Assembly: GCF_030813115.1 (NCBI RefSeq)
Contig: NZ_JAUSTY010000020.1
Coordinates: 1 to 64,000 of the forward strand
DNA length: 64,000 bases
Source of the DNA: Bacillus horti
Lineage (GTDB): Bacteria > Bacillota > Bacilli > Caldalkalibacillales > JCM-10596
Reading direction: 5' to 3'
Below the pieces are notes generated by a model, which worked only from the letters and a program-made list of their open reading frames with translations, searched no databases and was not told where the DNA came from. Positions 43,525-51,812 of this stretch are shown here, one piece after another (the first letter of the stretch is position 1; the number at the start of each line of letters is the position of its first letter). The translations under genes were made by a program, and so were the position numbers.

Positions 43525-44652
43525 TTGAATACCCAAAAGAAACAAGTACCGATTGCTGTGCTTGGCGGTGGAGTGATTGGATTAGCGATTGCGTTTGAAT
43601 TAGCCAAAAGAAAGCATAAGGTTACCGTGATAGAAAAGGGACTATGTGGTGGTCAGGCAACGGGAGCAGCTGCTGGGATGCTGGCTCCCTACTCTGAAAT
43701 CGGTGAGGATCCTGACGATTTTTTTTCGATGTGCCATGAGAGCTTGCTGCTATATCCAGAGTGGCAGGCTGATGTTAAAGAGGTATCAGAGTTAGATTTT
43801 GAATACAATACGTCTGGAAGCTTACATGCGGTGTTTCATGAGGCGGATGAATTAGCCCTTGAAACAAGATTACAGTGGCAAAAAGGCTGGCAGGTACAAT
43901 CTGAAATTGTAAAGGGTCAAGCCCTTCGTCATTTAGAGCCACACCTCACAGATGATGTTATTGCTGCCATGTATTATCCAGGTGAGCATCATGTCTACTC
44001 TCCAGATTATGTTGTAGCTTTAAAAGAGGCTTGTCTCCGCTTAGGTGTAGGGATTATTGAGAATGCTGGAGCAGTCAGCTTTGCTGATATAAGGCAGGAT
44101 GGAGTAGCAATCGCTACGGAGCAGCAAGGAAATATTGATGCAGATACATGTATCGTGGCAACCGGAGCTTGGACCTCTGAGTATGAAGAAGCTCTCCAGA
44201 TTCGATTACCGATCTACCCTATTAGAGGACAGATTTGTGCTTTTGAGCAAGGTATGGAAGAGGTTAAGCATATGGTATTTTCCAGCCAGGGGTATGTTCT
44301 TTCCAAAAGAAATGGAAGTATTGTATGTGGAGCATCAGAGGATGTAGCTGGATTTGATACGTCCGTGACCGATAAAGGGATTAACCGATTGTTGAAATGG
44401 AGTCATAAGCTGTTTCCTTTTACAGAGATCATGGAGCCCTTTCATAAATGGGCTGGACTGCGTCCAGCAACACAGGATGGGTATCCGTTAATAGGTAGAT
44501 TAGGGCATTGTCCTTCTATTATTGTTTCCAGTGGGCATTATCGTAATGGAATTTTACTAAGTCCGAGAAACGCAAGGCTAGTGGCAGATATCTATGAAAA
44601 CAAACCTGCAGGTTTGGATATGAATTTATTTAATCCGGTTAGGTTTTCATAA
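43525..44652 (+). CDS. thiO: Glycine oxidase ThiO
   Basis: The FAD enzyme oxidises glycine to the imine needed by ThiG, as in aerobic Bacillus, replacing ThiH. The 375-residue protein has the dinucleotide fold AVLGGGVIGLAIAFELAKR, ATGAAAGMLAPYSE, IVATGAWTSEY and the C-terminal GLRPATQDGYPLIG and SSGHYRNGILLSP. The TTG at 43525 follows AGGGA. Confidence 0.93.
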   Translation: MNTQKKQVPIAVLGGGVIGLAIAFELAKRKHKVTVIEKGLCGGQATGAAAGMLAPYSEIGEDPDDFFSMCHESLLLYPEWQADVKEVSELDFEYNTSGSLHAVFHEADELALETRLQWQKGWQVQSEIVKGQALRHLEPHLTDDVIAAMYYPGEHHVYSPDYVVALKEACLRLGVGIIENAGAVSFADIRQDGVAIATEQQGNIDADTCIVATGAWTSEYEEALQIRLPIYPIRGQICAFEQGMEEVKHMVFSSQGYVLSKRNGSIVCGASEDVAGFDTSVTDKGINRLLKWSHKLFPFTEIMEPFHKWAGLRPATQDGYPLIGRLGHCPSIIVSSGHYRNGILLSPRNARLVADIYENKPAGLDMNLFNPVRFS

Positions 44653-44739
44653 TAGTATAAGGAGAAATGCTTCATTAGATGTGGGTTAGGCTTTGTTTGT
44701 TTTGTTTCTTAATAAAGTGATGAAGGGTTGGGAGCTAAA

Positions 44740-45543
44740 ATGATTTATCGTGCCTTAACGATTGCTGGCTCAGATAGTGGTGGTGGAGCTGGAATTCAAG
44801 CAGATCTAAAGACATTCCAAGAGCTAGGAACGTTCGGGATGTCAGTCATTACAGCATTGACTGCCCAAAATACGCAGGGCGTTCATGGCGTTTATCCTCA
44901 AAGTATTGAGGCTGTAGAGGCTCAATTGGAAGCGGTTCTTAGTGATATTGGGGTAGATGCGGTTAAAACAGGAATGCTCTTTAATGCGGAAATTATTGAA
45001 GCTGTATCGAAATGTCTAAAGAAATATGGGGTAGAGAGAATCGTTGTCGATCCGGTTATGGTGGCAAAAGGTGGTCATGCTCTTTTACATCCAGAGGCTG
45101 TTGAAGCGGTTCGTAAACACTTAATTCCATTATCTATGGTGATTACTCCAAATATTCCAGAGGCTGAGGTGATTATTGGCGAGGAAGGTATCTCATCCTT
45201 AGCTGATATGAAGGAAGCCGCTAAAAAGATCTACAATCTTGGAGCGAAGAATGTAGTCCTTAAAGGTGGTCATTTGTCAGAGGAAGAATCGACAGATGTA
45301 CTCTATGATGGCAACGAATTCACCTATTTTCCTGTTCAACGTATTCAGACCAAGCATACTCATGGGACAGGCTGTACCTTTGCTTCAGCTATTGCAGCAG
45401 GTTTAGCAAAAGGACTATCTGTTGTCGAAGCTACGAAGGTGGCAAAAGAGTTTATTACATGTGCTATTGAGGAATCCTTGGAGCTTGGAAAGGGCATTGG
45501 TCCGACGAATCATAGTGCTTATCGTTTGAGACAGGGTTCATAA
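44740..45543 (+). CDS. thiD: HMP/HMP-phosphate kinase ThiD
   Basis: ThiD phosphorylates hydroxymethylpyrimidine twice to the pyrophosphate used by ThiE. The 267-residue ribokinase-fold protein has TIAGSDSGGGAGIQADLKTF, TALTAQNTQGVHGV, DPVMVAKGG, TPNIPEAEV and the anion-hole KHTHGTGCTFASAIAA. I use the ATG at 44740 preceded by GGGAGC. A TTG at 44728 is an alternative. It ends the thi operon. Confidence 0.95.
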   Translation: MIYRALTIAGSDSGGGAGIQADLKTFQELGTFGMSVITALTAQNTQGVHGVYPQSIEAVEAQLEAVLSDIGVDAVKTGMLFNAEIIEAVSKCLKKYGVERIVVDPVMVAKGGHALLHPEAVEAVRKHLIPLSMVITPNIPEAEVIIGEEGISSLADMKEAAKKIYNLGAKNVVLKGGHLSEEESTDVLYDGNEFTYFPVQRIQTKHTHGTGCTFASAIAAGLAKGLSVVEATKVAKEFITCAIEESLELGKGIGPTNHSAYRLRQGS

Positions 45544-45559
45544 ATTCATATTGTGAATG

Positions 45560-45615
45560 AGGAGCAGACCTAAAAGTCAGGATAATGACTAAGGCTTCTC
45601 CTTTTTTATTTTAAG
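45560..45615 (+). terminator. Terminator of the thi operon
   Basis: Outer arms GGAG..CC / GG..CTCC enclose an inner AGTCA / TGACT hairpin, followed by TTTTTTATTTT. Confidence 0.7.
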
Positions 45616-45760
45616 ACTTCTTTAATTGAAGAGATAACTGATTACGTATTTCCTGAAGCCTAGTTAATGCATTTTCCTCTAAGACTGGCATCACTTTTTC
45701 GATAAGTTTACATAACAGTATGATTATTATATACTTTACTTGGAAATTTAACTAGAGGAT

Positions 45761-46258
45761 GTGATTAAAATAGAAAAACTACCTAATATGGAACCAGTAA
45801 TAGTAGAGCATGATGAATTGAAGTTGATAGGTATACCTTGTATAAGCTTAAAAGATATGAAGAATAAGTTTGTGCTTGCGAAGGAATCCCTTCTTTCATC
45901 AACTAAACATTTTCCTCAAGTGGTCAATCACAATATTCATTATGGAATATGGCCAATGGAAGAGTCTCAGAATAATCCTGAAACACATGCGTATATTCTT
46001 TGTGTGGAGGTAAGTACCTTTGAGCAGATACCTGAATGGTTTGTTAAAATTACGCTACCCAAACAACGTAATGTAGTCGTAGCCAATGAAGAAGGGAATT
46101 TTGACGCAGCTGGTGAAGTCATCCTTTCGTACATCCAAGATCATCACATAAAGCTATCCTCAGATAATCTTACTTATCGAATATGCGAAAAGTATAATTA
46201 TGATGCCGAGGGCTTCTCACGATATTCGCTGCCAATTGCTTCTCATTCTATAGTATAG
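45761..46258 (+). CDS. GyrI-like small-molecule-binding domain protein (first)
   Basis: The roughly 165-residue protein looks like a stand-alone GyrI/AraC effector-binding domain: an N-terminal VIVEHDELKLIGIPCISL strand, HYGIWPMEESQ, ILCVEVSTFEQIPEWFVKITLPKQRNVVV (central part) and YRICEKYN at the end. Such proteins bind small amphipathic ligands. The GTG at 45761 is only a base from AGAGGA, so the true start is uncertain. The frame has no better codon with a site. It is followed by a second protein of the same type. Confidence 0.7.
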   Translation: MIKIEKLPNMEPVIVEHDELKLIGIPCISLKDMKNKFVLAKESLLSSTKHFPQVVNHNIHYGIWPMEESQNNPETHAYILCVEVSTFEQIPEWFVKITLPKQRNVVVANEEGNFDAAGEVILSYIQDHHIKLSSDNLTYRICEKYNYDAEGFSRYSLPIASHSIV

Positions 46259-46264
46259 TCAATT

Positions 46265-46288
46265 CATCTGTACATCTGTACATCTGTA
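46265..46288 (+). repeat. Three tandem copies of an 8-bp unit
   Basis: CATCTGTA occurs three times in perfect tandem, seven bases after the first GyrI-like gene and within 75 bases of the start of the second. It could slip during replication and change promoter spacing. Confidence 0.9.
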
Positions 46289-46361
46289 TTGCTGATTCTT
46301 TAGTATAATTGAAGAAAGAACTAAATTGGTCGGCAAAAAAATTATAGATAGGAGTAGTTTT

Positions 46362-46826
46362 ATGGAGTGTAAAGACACAAACCTTACATATCAAATTATT
46401 GGAACTAAGTATACAGGTCGATTTAATGACTATCCTGTTTTTATTCCTAATGCGTCAGAAGAATTTAAAACGAAGTATAAAGAAGCGTTCGGGGACGAAT
46501 CGTTTTTAAGAGCTATCGTGTACGAACCGAAGAGAGAAGAGAGTCAAGAAACGGGATATTTTTATATTGGCGCAGTGGTTGAAGAAACCCCAAATCACAT
46601 CCCCGAAGGTATGGAGCGATTACAGATACAAGGGAGCTATGGCTCAATTAGAGCAGAGTTAGACTTTAGTAAAATGGGTGAGTATTATAATACACTTATC
46701 AATTGGATTACAAATAAAGGTTTGAAGATGCATCCTACTGAGCATTTGATAGAGCTTTATCATCCAAATACAAATTACGAAACAGAGCTTGAAATCTACA
46801 TTCCTCTAATGGATGAAGAAAAATAA
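46362..46826 (+). CDS. GyrI-like small-molecule-binding domain protein (second)
   Basis: The 154-residue protein has the same fold pattern as its upstream neighbour: YQIIGTKYTGRFNDYPVFIP, YFYIGAVVEETPNHIPEGMERLQIQGSYG and a C-terminal IELYHPNTNYETELEIYIPL. The last block is the classical GyrI-like end. The ATG at 46362 has ATAGGAG seven bases upstream. The two genes probably arose by old duplication, since sequence similarity is low. Confidence 0.8.
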   Translation: MECKDTNLTYQIIGTKYTGRFNDYPVFIPNASEEFKTKYKEAFGDESFLRAIVYEPKREESQETGYFYIGAVVEETPNHIPEGMERLQIQGSYGSIRAELDFSKMGEYYNTLINWITNKGLKMHPTEHLIELYHPNTNYETELEIYIPLMDEEK

Positions 46827-46908
46827 GAAGAGAAGTAAGAAGAGAAACAAAAGAAAGCTAGAGGCGGAACCGAATGGTTATCCGAGTCTTAGTAAACTCA
46901 TAGAATCA

Positions 46909-46952
46909 AAAAAGACAAGCAATTATTCGCTAACGGCTTGTCTTTTTTTATT
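46909..46952. terminator. Bidirectional terminator before the NlpC/P60 gene
   Basis: AAAAAGACAAGC (left) and GCTTGTCTTTTTT (right) pair perfectly around a 15-base loop, with A and T tracts on the two sides. Two convergent genes share it. Confidence 0.9.
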
Positions 46953-46984
46953 TTCTTCTCATTTAGAACATGAATCAAGAAAAA

Positions 46985-47731
46985 TTAGTCAATAATACGT
47001 CCAGCCCCTTTATAGCGCTTGGAGTAGTAATCACTACCTTCAAAATCCGTTACGGCTACACCGTTAGAGGTTGCGTGAAGAAGCTTGTCCTCCCCAATAT
47101 AAATAGCAACATGACCAATTTGGTTTGGATTGCCTAGAGAGAAGAACACTAAATCTCCCTTACGGATCTCATTTCTTTCTATCTTTGTAGTAGCTTGATA
47201 TTGTGAACGAGAATCTCTAGGTAGGTCAATACCATGGGCTTCAAATACGGTTTGTGTAAAAAGGGAGCAATCAAAGGAGCCTGATCCTTTCGTTGCCGCG
47301 TATTTATACGGTGAACCTACGTATGTATGACCTGTTTCAATAATTTCATCTATTAGCTCACTTCCAGCTAAGTTGGAAACGGCTGCCGGATTAATCACTC
47401 TTATGTATTCGGATGCTACATAGCCTACTTGATCTCCTGCTTTAACCTTCAGCCACTCACTATCTACTGTTTCAAGAATATCAACTTGGGTGTTATGTGG
47501 AATCACTTTATAACGTTCATGGTTGGTCGAAGGGCCCTTACGCAAATTAAGACCAGAGACAGCGGTAACTTTTCCCTTTTGAGAAGCGCTTTGAGTTTCT
47601 TGACTGCTTGAAGCTTCAACCTTATGTAGGGTGTCTGAACCAAATCCAAAACCAAAGACGAATGCTGTGGACAAAGTAGCTGAAACAATCAGCTTACTAT
47701 ACTTGCTAAACCTCTTGCTTTGCACGTGCAT
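46985..47731 (-). CDS. Secreted SH3b-NlpC/P60 peptidoglycan endopeptidase
   Basis: The 248-residue exported cell-wall hydrolase has a signal peptide (1 to about 40). A bacterial SH3 domain (about 53-113, VSGLNLRKGPSTNHERYKVI) follows, then an NlpC/P60 domain (about 127-248) with catalytic Cys155 (FDCSLF), His207 (IGHVAI) and His219 (LLHAT). It likely cleaves gamma-D-Glu-diaminopimelate bonds in stem peptides. Its upstream region is long and unusual, with many CTAG words. Confidence 0.92.
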   Translation of the reverse strand: MHVQSKRFSKYSKLIVSATLSTAFVFGFGFGSDTLHKVEASSSQETQSASQKGKVTAVSGLNLRKGPSTNHERYKVIPHNTQVDILETVDSEWLKVKAGDQVGYVASEYIRVINPAAVSNLAGSELIDEIIETGHTYVGSPYKYAATKGSGSFDCSLFTQTVFEAHGIDLPRDSRSQYQATTKIERNEIRKGDLVFFSLGNPNQIGHVAIYIGEDKLLHATSNGVAVTDFEGSDYYSKRYKGAGRIID

Positions 47732-48271
47732 AAATGTCCTCCTTGTTAGAATATAAATAATAGGGTATATGTCTTATAGAGCAGTAATTAGACTAGTAAA
47801 TATAATCTAGTGAAACAAATAAATCTAGTAAAACGTCTATAGTCTATAACACTAGTACAACTTAAAAACCAGTCGTAAAGATAGTCTAGTACAATGGTTC
47901 TACAATATTAGATGCTTTCTAGGCTTATTTGTTGCTGGAAAAATTTACACTATAAAAATATACTCTTATAGAATAACACAATTCAAGACAGAATGTTACA
48001 CGAAATAAAAGAAAGTTGAAGGATAAATTAGATGAACATACAAATACATCCATTAGATTTATACACAGCTAATCTAGTTAATTTTTCCTATTAAACATCT
48101 AGTCATTCAAATTGGTTAATAGAATTAATTTTAATAGTAGAAAATTGTAGAAAGGTCGTCAATGAGGTGCATCACATCTGCTCTAGAGAATGCAACTTTA
48201 GATTTATAATTGTGGTAAAAAGGGATATACTCAAGTTATAGCAACGCAGAGATTAAAGGAGGTCAAGACAA
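47732..48271. other. 540-base AT-rich intergenic region with clustered CTAG words
   Basis: No gene is visible. CTAG occurs nine times between 47793 and 48186, mostly within the word TCTAGT or ACTAGT (for example near 47806, 47824, 47885, 48073 and 48098). At this base composition about one would be expected. Divergent promoters for the NlpC/P60 gene and the downstream small gene must lie here. A -10 TATACT is at 48236-48241 for the latter. Confidence 0.65.
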
Positions 48272-48625
48272 ATGATTAAAACGGTTTATGTGTATTTGGT
48301 ATTATTCGCTACACTTATGATGACCATTGGTGGGAGTGTCGGGGTTTTTATGGCTATTGCTGATTATGTATCACCACAGCCATACTACCAAAGCTACGAG
48401 GATTATAGACAAATGAAGCTAAATAATAAATTTGTTGGTGAGGAAGGCAACGGAACAACGGAACAAACAGAAATAGATGAAGAGCAAATTAGAGCGGAAT
48501 ACGAACGTGTCGTTGCAAATGAAAGAGATAAGGAAAAACAGCGCGGGCTTAATAGGTTAATTAAGAGCTTTGGCTGGATTATTATTCCTCTACCAGTGTT
48601 TGTTTATTACCAACGTAGATTATAA
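48272..48625 (+). CDS. Two-helix membrane protein, unknown
   Basis: The 117-residue protein has an N-terminal membrane helix (about 5-30), a charged, helix-prone cytoplasmic or external middle (about 35-95, rich in E, R and K) and a C-terminal helix (about 97-112) followed by YYQRRL. AAAGGAGG precedes the ATG by about nine bases. I do not recognise a family. Confidence 0.7.
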   Translation: MIKTVYVYLVLFATLMMTIGGSVGVFMAIADYVSPQPYYQSYEDYRQMKLNNKFVGEEGNGTTEQTEIDEEQIRAEYERVVANERDKEKQRGLNRLIKSFGWIIIPLPVFVYYQRRL

Positions 48626-48707
48626 AAGGGTTTGAAACCAAGCTGCTTTTCATACGTTATATTGTCGTATACGGTCTTTAAACGGTAAATAAACAGAAGG
48701 GAGAGAT

Positions 48708-49040
48708 ATGTTCGTGCAAACAAAAGGTGACTGGCAGGGAGTATTGATTATTGAAGAAGGGGAGCTTGAAACAATAAAGGTAGGAGGATTTCAGATTGAT
48801 CCAATCTTTCACTTTTTAGTGGGGAAAAGGATTATTCTGAATATAGAGGTAATAAAGGAAGACGATGAAACTGGTCAAGGACAGTTTTCGACGACAGGGA
48901 AACTAGAGCGACATGAAAAGAAACGAGTTCTTTTGTTAGACAATTACCCTTTCGTTCAAATCCTTAAAAGCTTTGAGAATAAAAAGGTAAACATTAAGGT
49001 AGAACTTGATCAATCCGTCCTTTCTTCACGTATGTATTAA
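48708..49040 (+). CDS. Small soluble beta-rich protein, unknown
   Basis: The 110-residue protein is mostly short alternating strands (WQGVLIIEEGELETIKVGGF, RIILNIEVIKEDDETGQGQF, KKVNIKVELDQSV) without cysteines or a signal peptide. It might be a beta-barrel or PilZ-like fold, but that is a guess. GGGAGAG precedes the ATG. A GTG at 48714 is an alternative start. It may share a transcript with the upstream membrane protein. Confidence 0.65.
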   Translation: MFVQTKGDWQGVLIIEEGELETIKVGGFQIDPIFHFLVGKRIILNIEVIKEDDETGQGQFSTTGKLERHEKKRVLLLDNYPFVQILKSFENKKVNIKVELDQSVLSSRMY

Positions 49041-49117
49041 AATATTATGAATTAGGCAGGGCGTCAAAGTACACTTCTAAACTATAGAGTATAACTTCAT
49101 CTATGCCTGTTAGTTTG

Positions 49118-49165
49118 CCCCTTCAACTGTTCCTGTTGTTTCAACAGTTGAAGGGGTATTTTATT
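49118..49165. terminator. Strong bidirectional terminator
   Basis: CCCCTTCAACTGTT and AACAGTTGAAGGGG form a perfect 14-bp stem followed by TATTTTATT. It separates the plus-strand small gene from the end of the minus-strand sigma operon. Confidence 0.88.
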
Positions 49166-49201
49166 GTCTAACATACTGTGAGTGTTTAACATAATTTTTG
49201 A

Positions 49202-50116
49202 TTAATATACTCTCAGCTGAACATTTCCTTGCTTGGTGATCATATCTAGAGTAGCGTTTGACTCCACTTCAGATGTGCGTTCAGCTTTCGTTTGATCTTC
49301 ATTGATACTATTCCATAGCTCAGAAGGCTGAATATAGCCGTCTAACGCTCTAGCTAATATATTGAGGTTTACCTGTGGAGATAACCAAGCTGTTGTCGTA
49401 CCATAATCATTTTGAACGCTTAGCTTTTCTTCTAATTGTTCAATATCTAAAGATAAATTGGCATGCTTCAGGATAACCTCTGCTTCAATATCACTAGGTA
49501 ATTCTACATCAAAGTAGCCTATGAGATTATTACTAAAGTTTGAATGATTGGACAGTTCATGAAGAGAAATGTAAAGACTACTATCTTCTTTTCTCATTTG
49601 AATTAACTGATCTACCTTTTGCTGAGCATCCTCATAGTTTTGGCCAGTAACATGCCGCCAATCTGATCGAACACTAACCTGACCTGTGTTGTTTTCTTTA
49701 TAAGCCACATTTACATGTCTTGCCTGACCCGTTATGATTATATAATCAACATCCGTTAGGTCGGAAATAGTTTCAGGCGATAGGCTGATGTGATAGCCAT
49801 CTGATAGAACCTCTTCTTGTAAGTATTGCAATAGACCAGTTTCTTTTATTGAGTATATAAAAAGGCTGGCAAACGTAAACATGACAATAATAATAATACT
49901 TATAATGTCATAGCCTATGCGAGATTCCTCATCATTCTTCAGCTTTTTCAGATAGACTAAGATTTCTACACCCAATAAAATTAGCAATAGAGGCCACCAG
50001 GTAAATAAAAGGGATGAGAAAGAAATATTCATCCATTGATTGAGGAGAAGAAATAGACCAAGAGCAACAAATAGTAGGCCTGCACTAAAAGACCCTACAC
50101 GATATTTACTTTTCAT
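49202..50116 (-). CDS. LiaF-like membrane protein, last gene of the ECF sigma operon
   Basis: The 304-residue protein has an N-terminal DUF5668-like membrane region with three helices (about 10-28, 35-55, 68-92, including LLFTWWPLLLILLGVEILV). A C-terminal extracytoplasmic beta-helix-like domain (about 120-304) recalls LiaF/adhesin-type domains (DVELPSDIEAEVILKHANLSLDI). Such proteins take part in envelope-stress control. Its ATG overlaps the preceding gene end by 11 bases. Confidence 0.75.
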   Translation of the reverse strand: MKSKYRVGSFSAGLLFVALGLFLLLNQWMNISFSSLLFTWWPLLLILLGVEILVYLKKLKNDEESRIGYDIISIIIIVMFTFASLFIYSIKETGLLQYLQEEVLSDGYHISLSPETISDLTDVDYIIITGQARHVNVAYKENNTGQVSVRSDWRHVTGQNYEDAQQKVDQLIQMRKEDSSLYISLHELSNHSNFSNNLIGYFDVELPSDIEAEVILKHANLSLDIEQLEEKLSVQNDYGTTTAWLSPQVNLNILARALDGYIQPSELWNSINEDQTKAERTSEVESNATLDMITKQGNVQLRVY

Positions 50117-50630
50117 ACTGATCTCCCCTTGTTACCTCTATAGTTTCTACATCATCTGCTTCCTGTTGCTGTTTAGATGGGTTTTTTTTCATATTTAATA
50201 GCCTAATACCAATAAAGACGAAGATAAAAGCTACGACAAAAGTACGAAGTTCGTGGAAATAGAACGTGTAAATGCCAAAATATCTTCCCAATATATAGAC
50301 TACTCTTTCGGCCATAATAAAAAGCCCTGACCCAATGAGAAAATAAGCGATCCATTTATGACTGATAAGGAGCTTATTTAATAACGGAAGTGGATGATCT
50401 TCGAAAATACCATCCTGTATTAGCTGGTGGTGCTGAAGAGCATCGAACATACTGTAGAACCAGATGATCGGTAATATTATAGCAAAAGCTCCGATATTAG
50501 AAAGGGTAATAAATAGGATTAAACCACCAAATAATAACATGATCTGTAATCCGCGGTTCATTAACCCAAGGTATAAATGTCCAAGACCTGGTACAGCAGA
50601 GAAGCATATGGTAAGAAATTTACTTTTCAT
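50106..50630 (-). CDS. Multi-spanning membrane protein of the sigma operon
   Basis: The 174-residue protein has four membrane segments and an N-terminal PGLGHLYLGLMNRGLQIM motif typical of TM2/DUF5683-like membrane proteins, plus a charged C-terminal tail. I start at the ATG at 50630 because GGAGGT lies nine bases upstream. A longer frame would run into the anti-sigma gene. It is third in the sigma factor operon. Function is unknown; an accessory envelope-stress sensor is plausible. Confidence 0.75.
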   Translation of the reverse strand: MKSKFLTICFSAVPGLGHLYLGLMNRGLQIMLLFGGLILFITLSNIGAFAIILPIIWFYSMFDALQHHQLIQDGIFEDHPLPLLNKLLISHKWIAYFLIGSGLFIMAERVVYILGRYFGIYTFYFHELRTFVVAFIFVFIGIRLLNMKKNPSKQQQEADDVETIEVTRGDQYEK

Positions 50631-50650
50631 GATTACCTCCAATACAATGA

Positions 50651-51121
50651 TTAGCGAAACATTTTGCTGATTTGTGAAACCCAATGACTTGTGGATTGTT
50701 TGATTTGTTCAAGCCATTCGGTTGAGTGAGTTGTTGCCACTTGATAATGCTCCGAATAGGAAAAAATATGATTAAATATACCTGCTTGGTAGAGTAGAAA
50801 AGCAATCGACGCTGCAAAGACATAATGAAACATAGCTGATTTGGTGAGGGTATGATGAGACTTTTGACGAACGATTTGCGGCGATTTCTTCAACGACTGC
50901 TTAGATGAAGCTTCGATCATAGTCATAATGTTTGCTGAAAGGTCTGGAGATTGCCCATACAAACTCTCGAGCTCTACATATGAATTTGACAAAGCCTGCT
51001 CGTATTTTTTTAAGCATGCAGGACAATTTGCTAGATGCTGCTCTAGCCTTTTATCATTGAAGTTAGATGACTCTTGGCGCACAAATTCTTCCCAATCGAC
51101 CAAAGATTTATTACATTTCAT
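50651..51121 (-). CDS. Zinc-finger anti-sigma factor, membrane anchored
   Basis: The 156-residue protein starts with a zinc-binding anti-sigma domain (His in LEQHLANCPAC with the CPAC pair at about 33-36). One membrane helix follows (about 100-118), then a short extracellular tail. This is the RsiW-like layout, in which regulated cleavage releases the sigma factor. The gene overlaps the sigma gene by 11 bases, which favours equal production. Confidence 0.87.
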   Translation of the reverse strand: MKCNKSLVDWEEFVRQESSNFNDKRLEQHLANCPACLKKYEQALSNSYVELESLYGQSPDLSANIMTMIEASSKQSLKKSPQIVRQKSHHTLTKSAMFHYVFAASIAFLLYQAGIFNHIFSYSEHYQVATTHSTEWLEQIKQSTSHWVSQISKMFR

Positions 51122-51665
51122 GCTTTTGCTCCTCCTTCCATAAGCTTCTTAATCGATTCCTAGCCCGATAGAGTCTTGATTCTACCGTTTTTACCTCCAC
51201 GTTTTCCAGAGAGGCAATTTCCTTATAGCTTAAATGCTCGTAGTAATATTGCTGAATGACAAGGCGATACGTTTCAGGAAGCTGGTTAATTAATTGTTCC
51301 ATATACAGGCTAGATTCCTGCTCAACAATTTCCTTAAGCGGGTCATGATTCTCCAATGGTATCTGATCAATTACACCTTCATCAGGAACGAGATAGAGCT
51401 GCCTTTTCCTTTTATAATCAATCGTTTTATTTGTGGCTATACGCATCAGCCAAGTAGATAAAGCTGACTCCTCTCTAAAACGATGAATGGAGCGGTAAGC
51501 TGAAAGAAAAACCTCCTGAGTTAGATCCTCGGCTTCACTCCTTTGACCATGAAGCATTTTAATGATTGAGAAGTACACGAGCTTTTGATATTTTATAATG
51601 ATTTCATTGAAGAGGTGGGCTTCGCCTTGCTGGATTTTATGAATTAATTCACGATCTTCAATCAT
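51111..51665 (-). CDS. ECF RNA polymerase sigma factor
   Basis: The 184-residue sigma-70-family protein has region 2 (about 20-90, FNEIIIKYQKLVYFSII and AEDLTQEVFLSAYRSIHRF, STWLMRIATNKTIDYKR) and region 4 (about 120-178, LPETYRLVIQQYYYEHLSYKEIASLENVEVKTVESRLYRARNRLR split by the linker). I start at the ATG at 51665 behind AAAGGGGGG; a longer frame to 51740 crosses the putative promoter. It heads a four-gene minus-strand operon with its anti-sigma factor. Confidence 0.92.
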   Translation of the reverse strand: MIEDRELIHKIQQGEAHLFNEIIIKYQKLVYFSIIKMLHGQRSEAEDLTQEVFLSAYRSIHRFREESALSTWLMRIATNKTIDYKRKRQLYLVPDEGVIDQIPLENHDPLKEIVEQESSLYMEQLINQLPETYRLVIQQYYYEHLSYKEIASLENVEVKTVESRLYRARNRLRSLWKEEQKHEM

Positions 51666-51690
51666 ATGCCCCCCTTTCTCCTCAACTATA

Positions 51691-51719
51691 TAGACGTAGC
51701 TGTGTGGATGACCCCTGCA
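51691..51719 (-). promoter_or_regulatory. Possible autoregulatory ECF promoter
   Basis: On the minus strand TGCAGG (51719-51714), 17 bases, then CGTCTA (51696-51691) precede the sigma gene. CGTC is a usual ECF -10. The -35 is a poor match to TGAAAC/TGTAAC, so this is tentative. Confidence 0.35.
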
Positions 51720-51812
51720 TCTTTTTTTTATTTTTATCAAAGATGTTCATTTGCTTGCCAAACAAAACATTGATATAGTCAAAGTATATAGTGAATGTGT
51801 AGGAGTTGGGTC

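Noticed and set aside
46813-46995. Lys/Arg-rich frame of 60 codons after the second GyrI-like gene
   Set aside because: No ribosome site; it overlaps the previous gene's end and runs through the bidirectional terminator.
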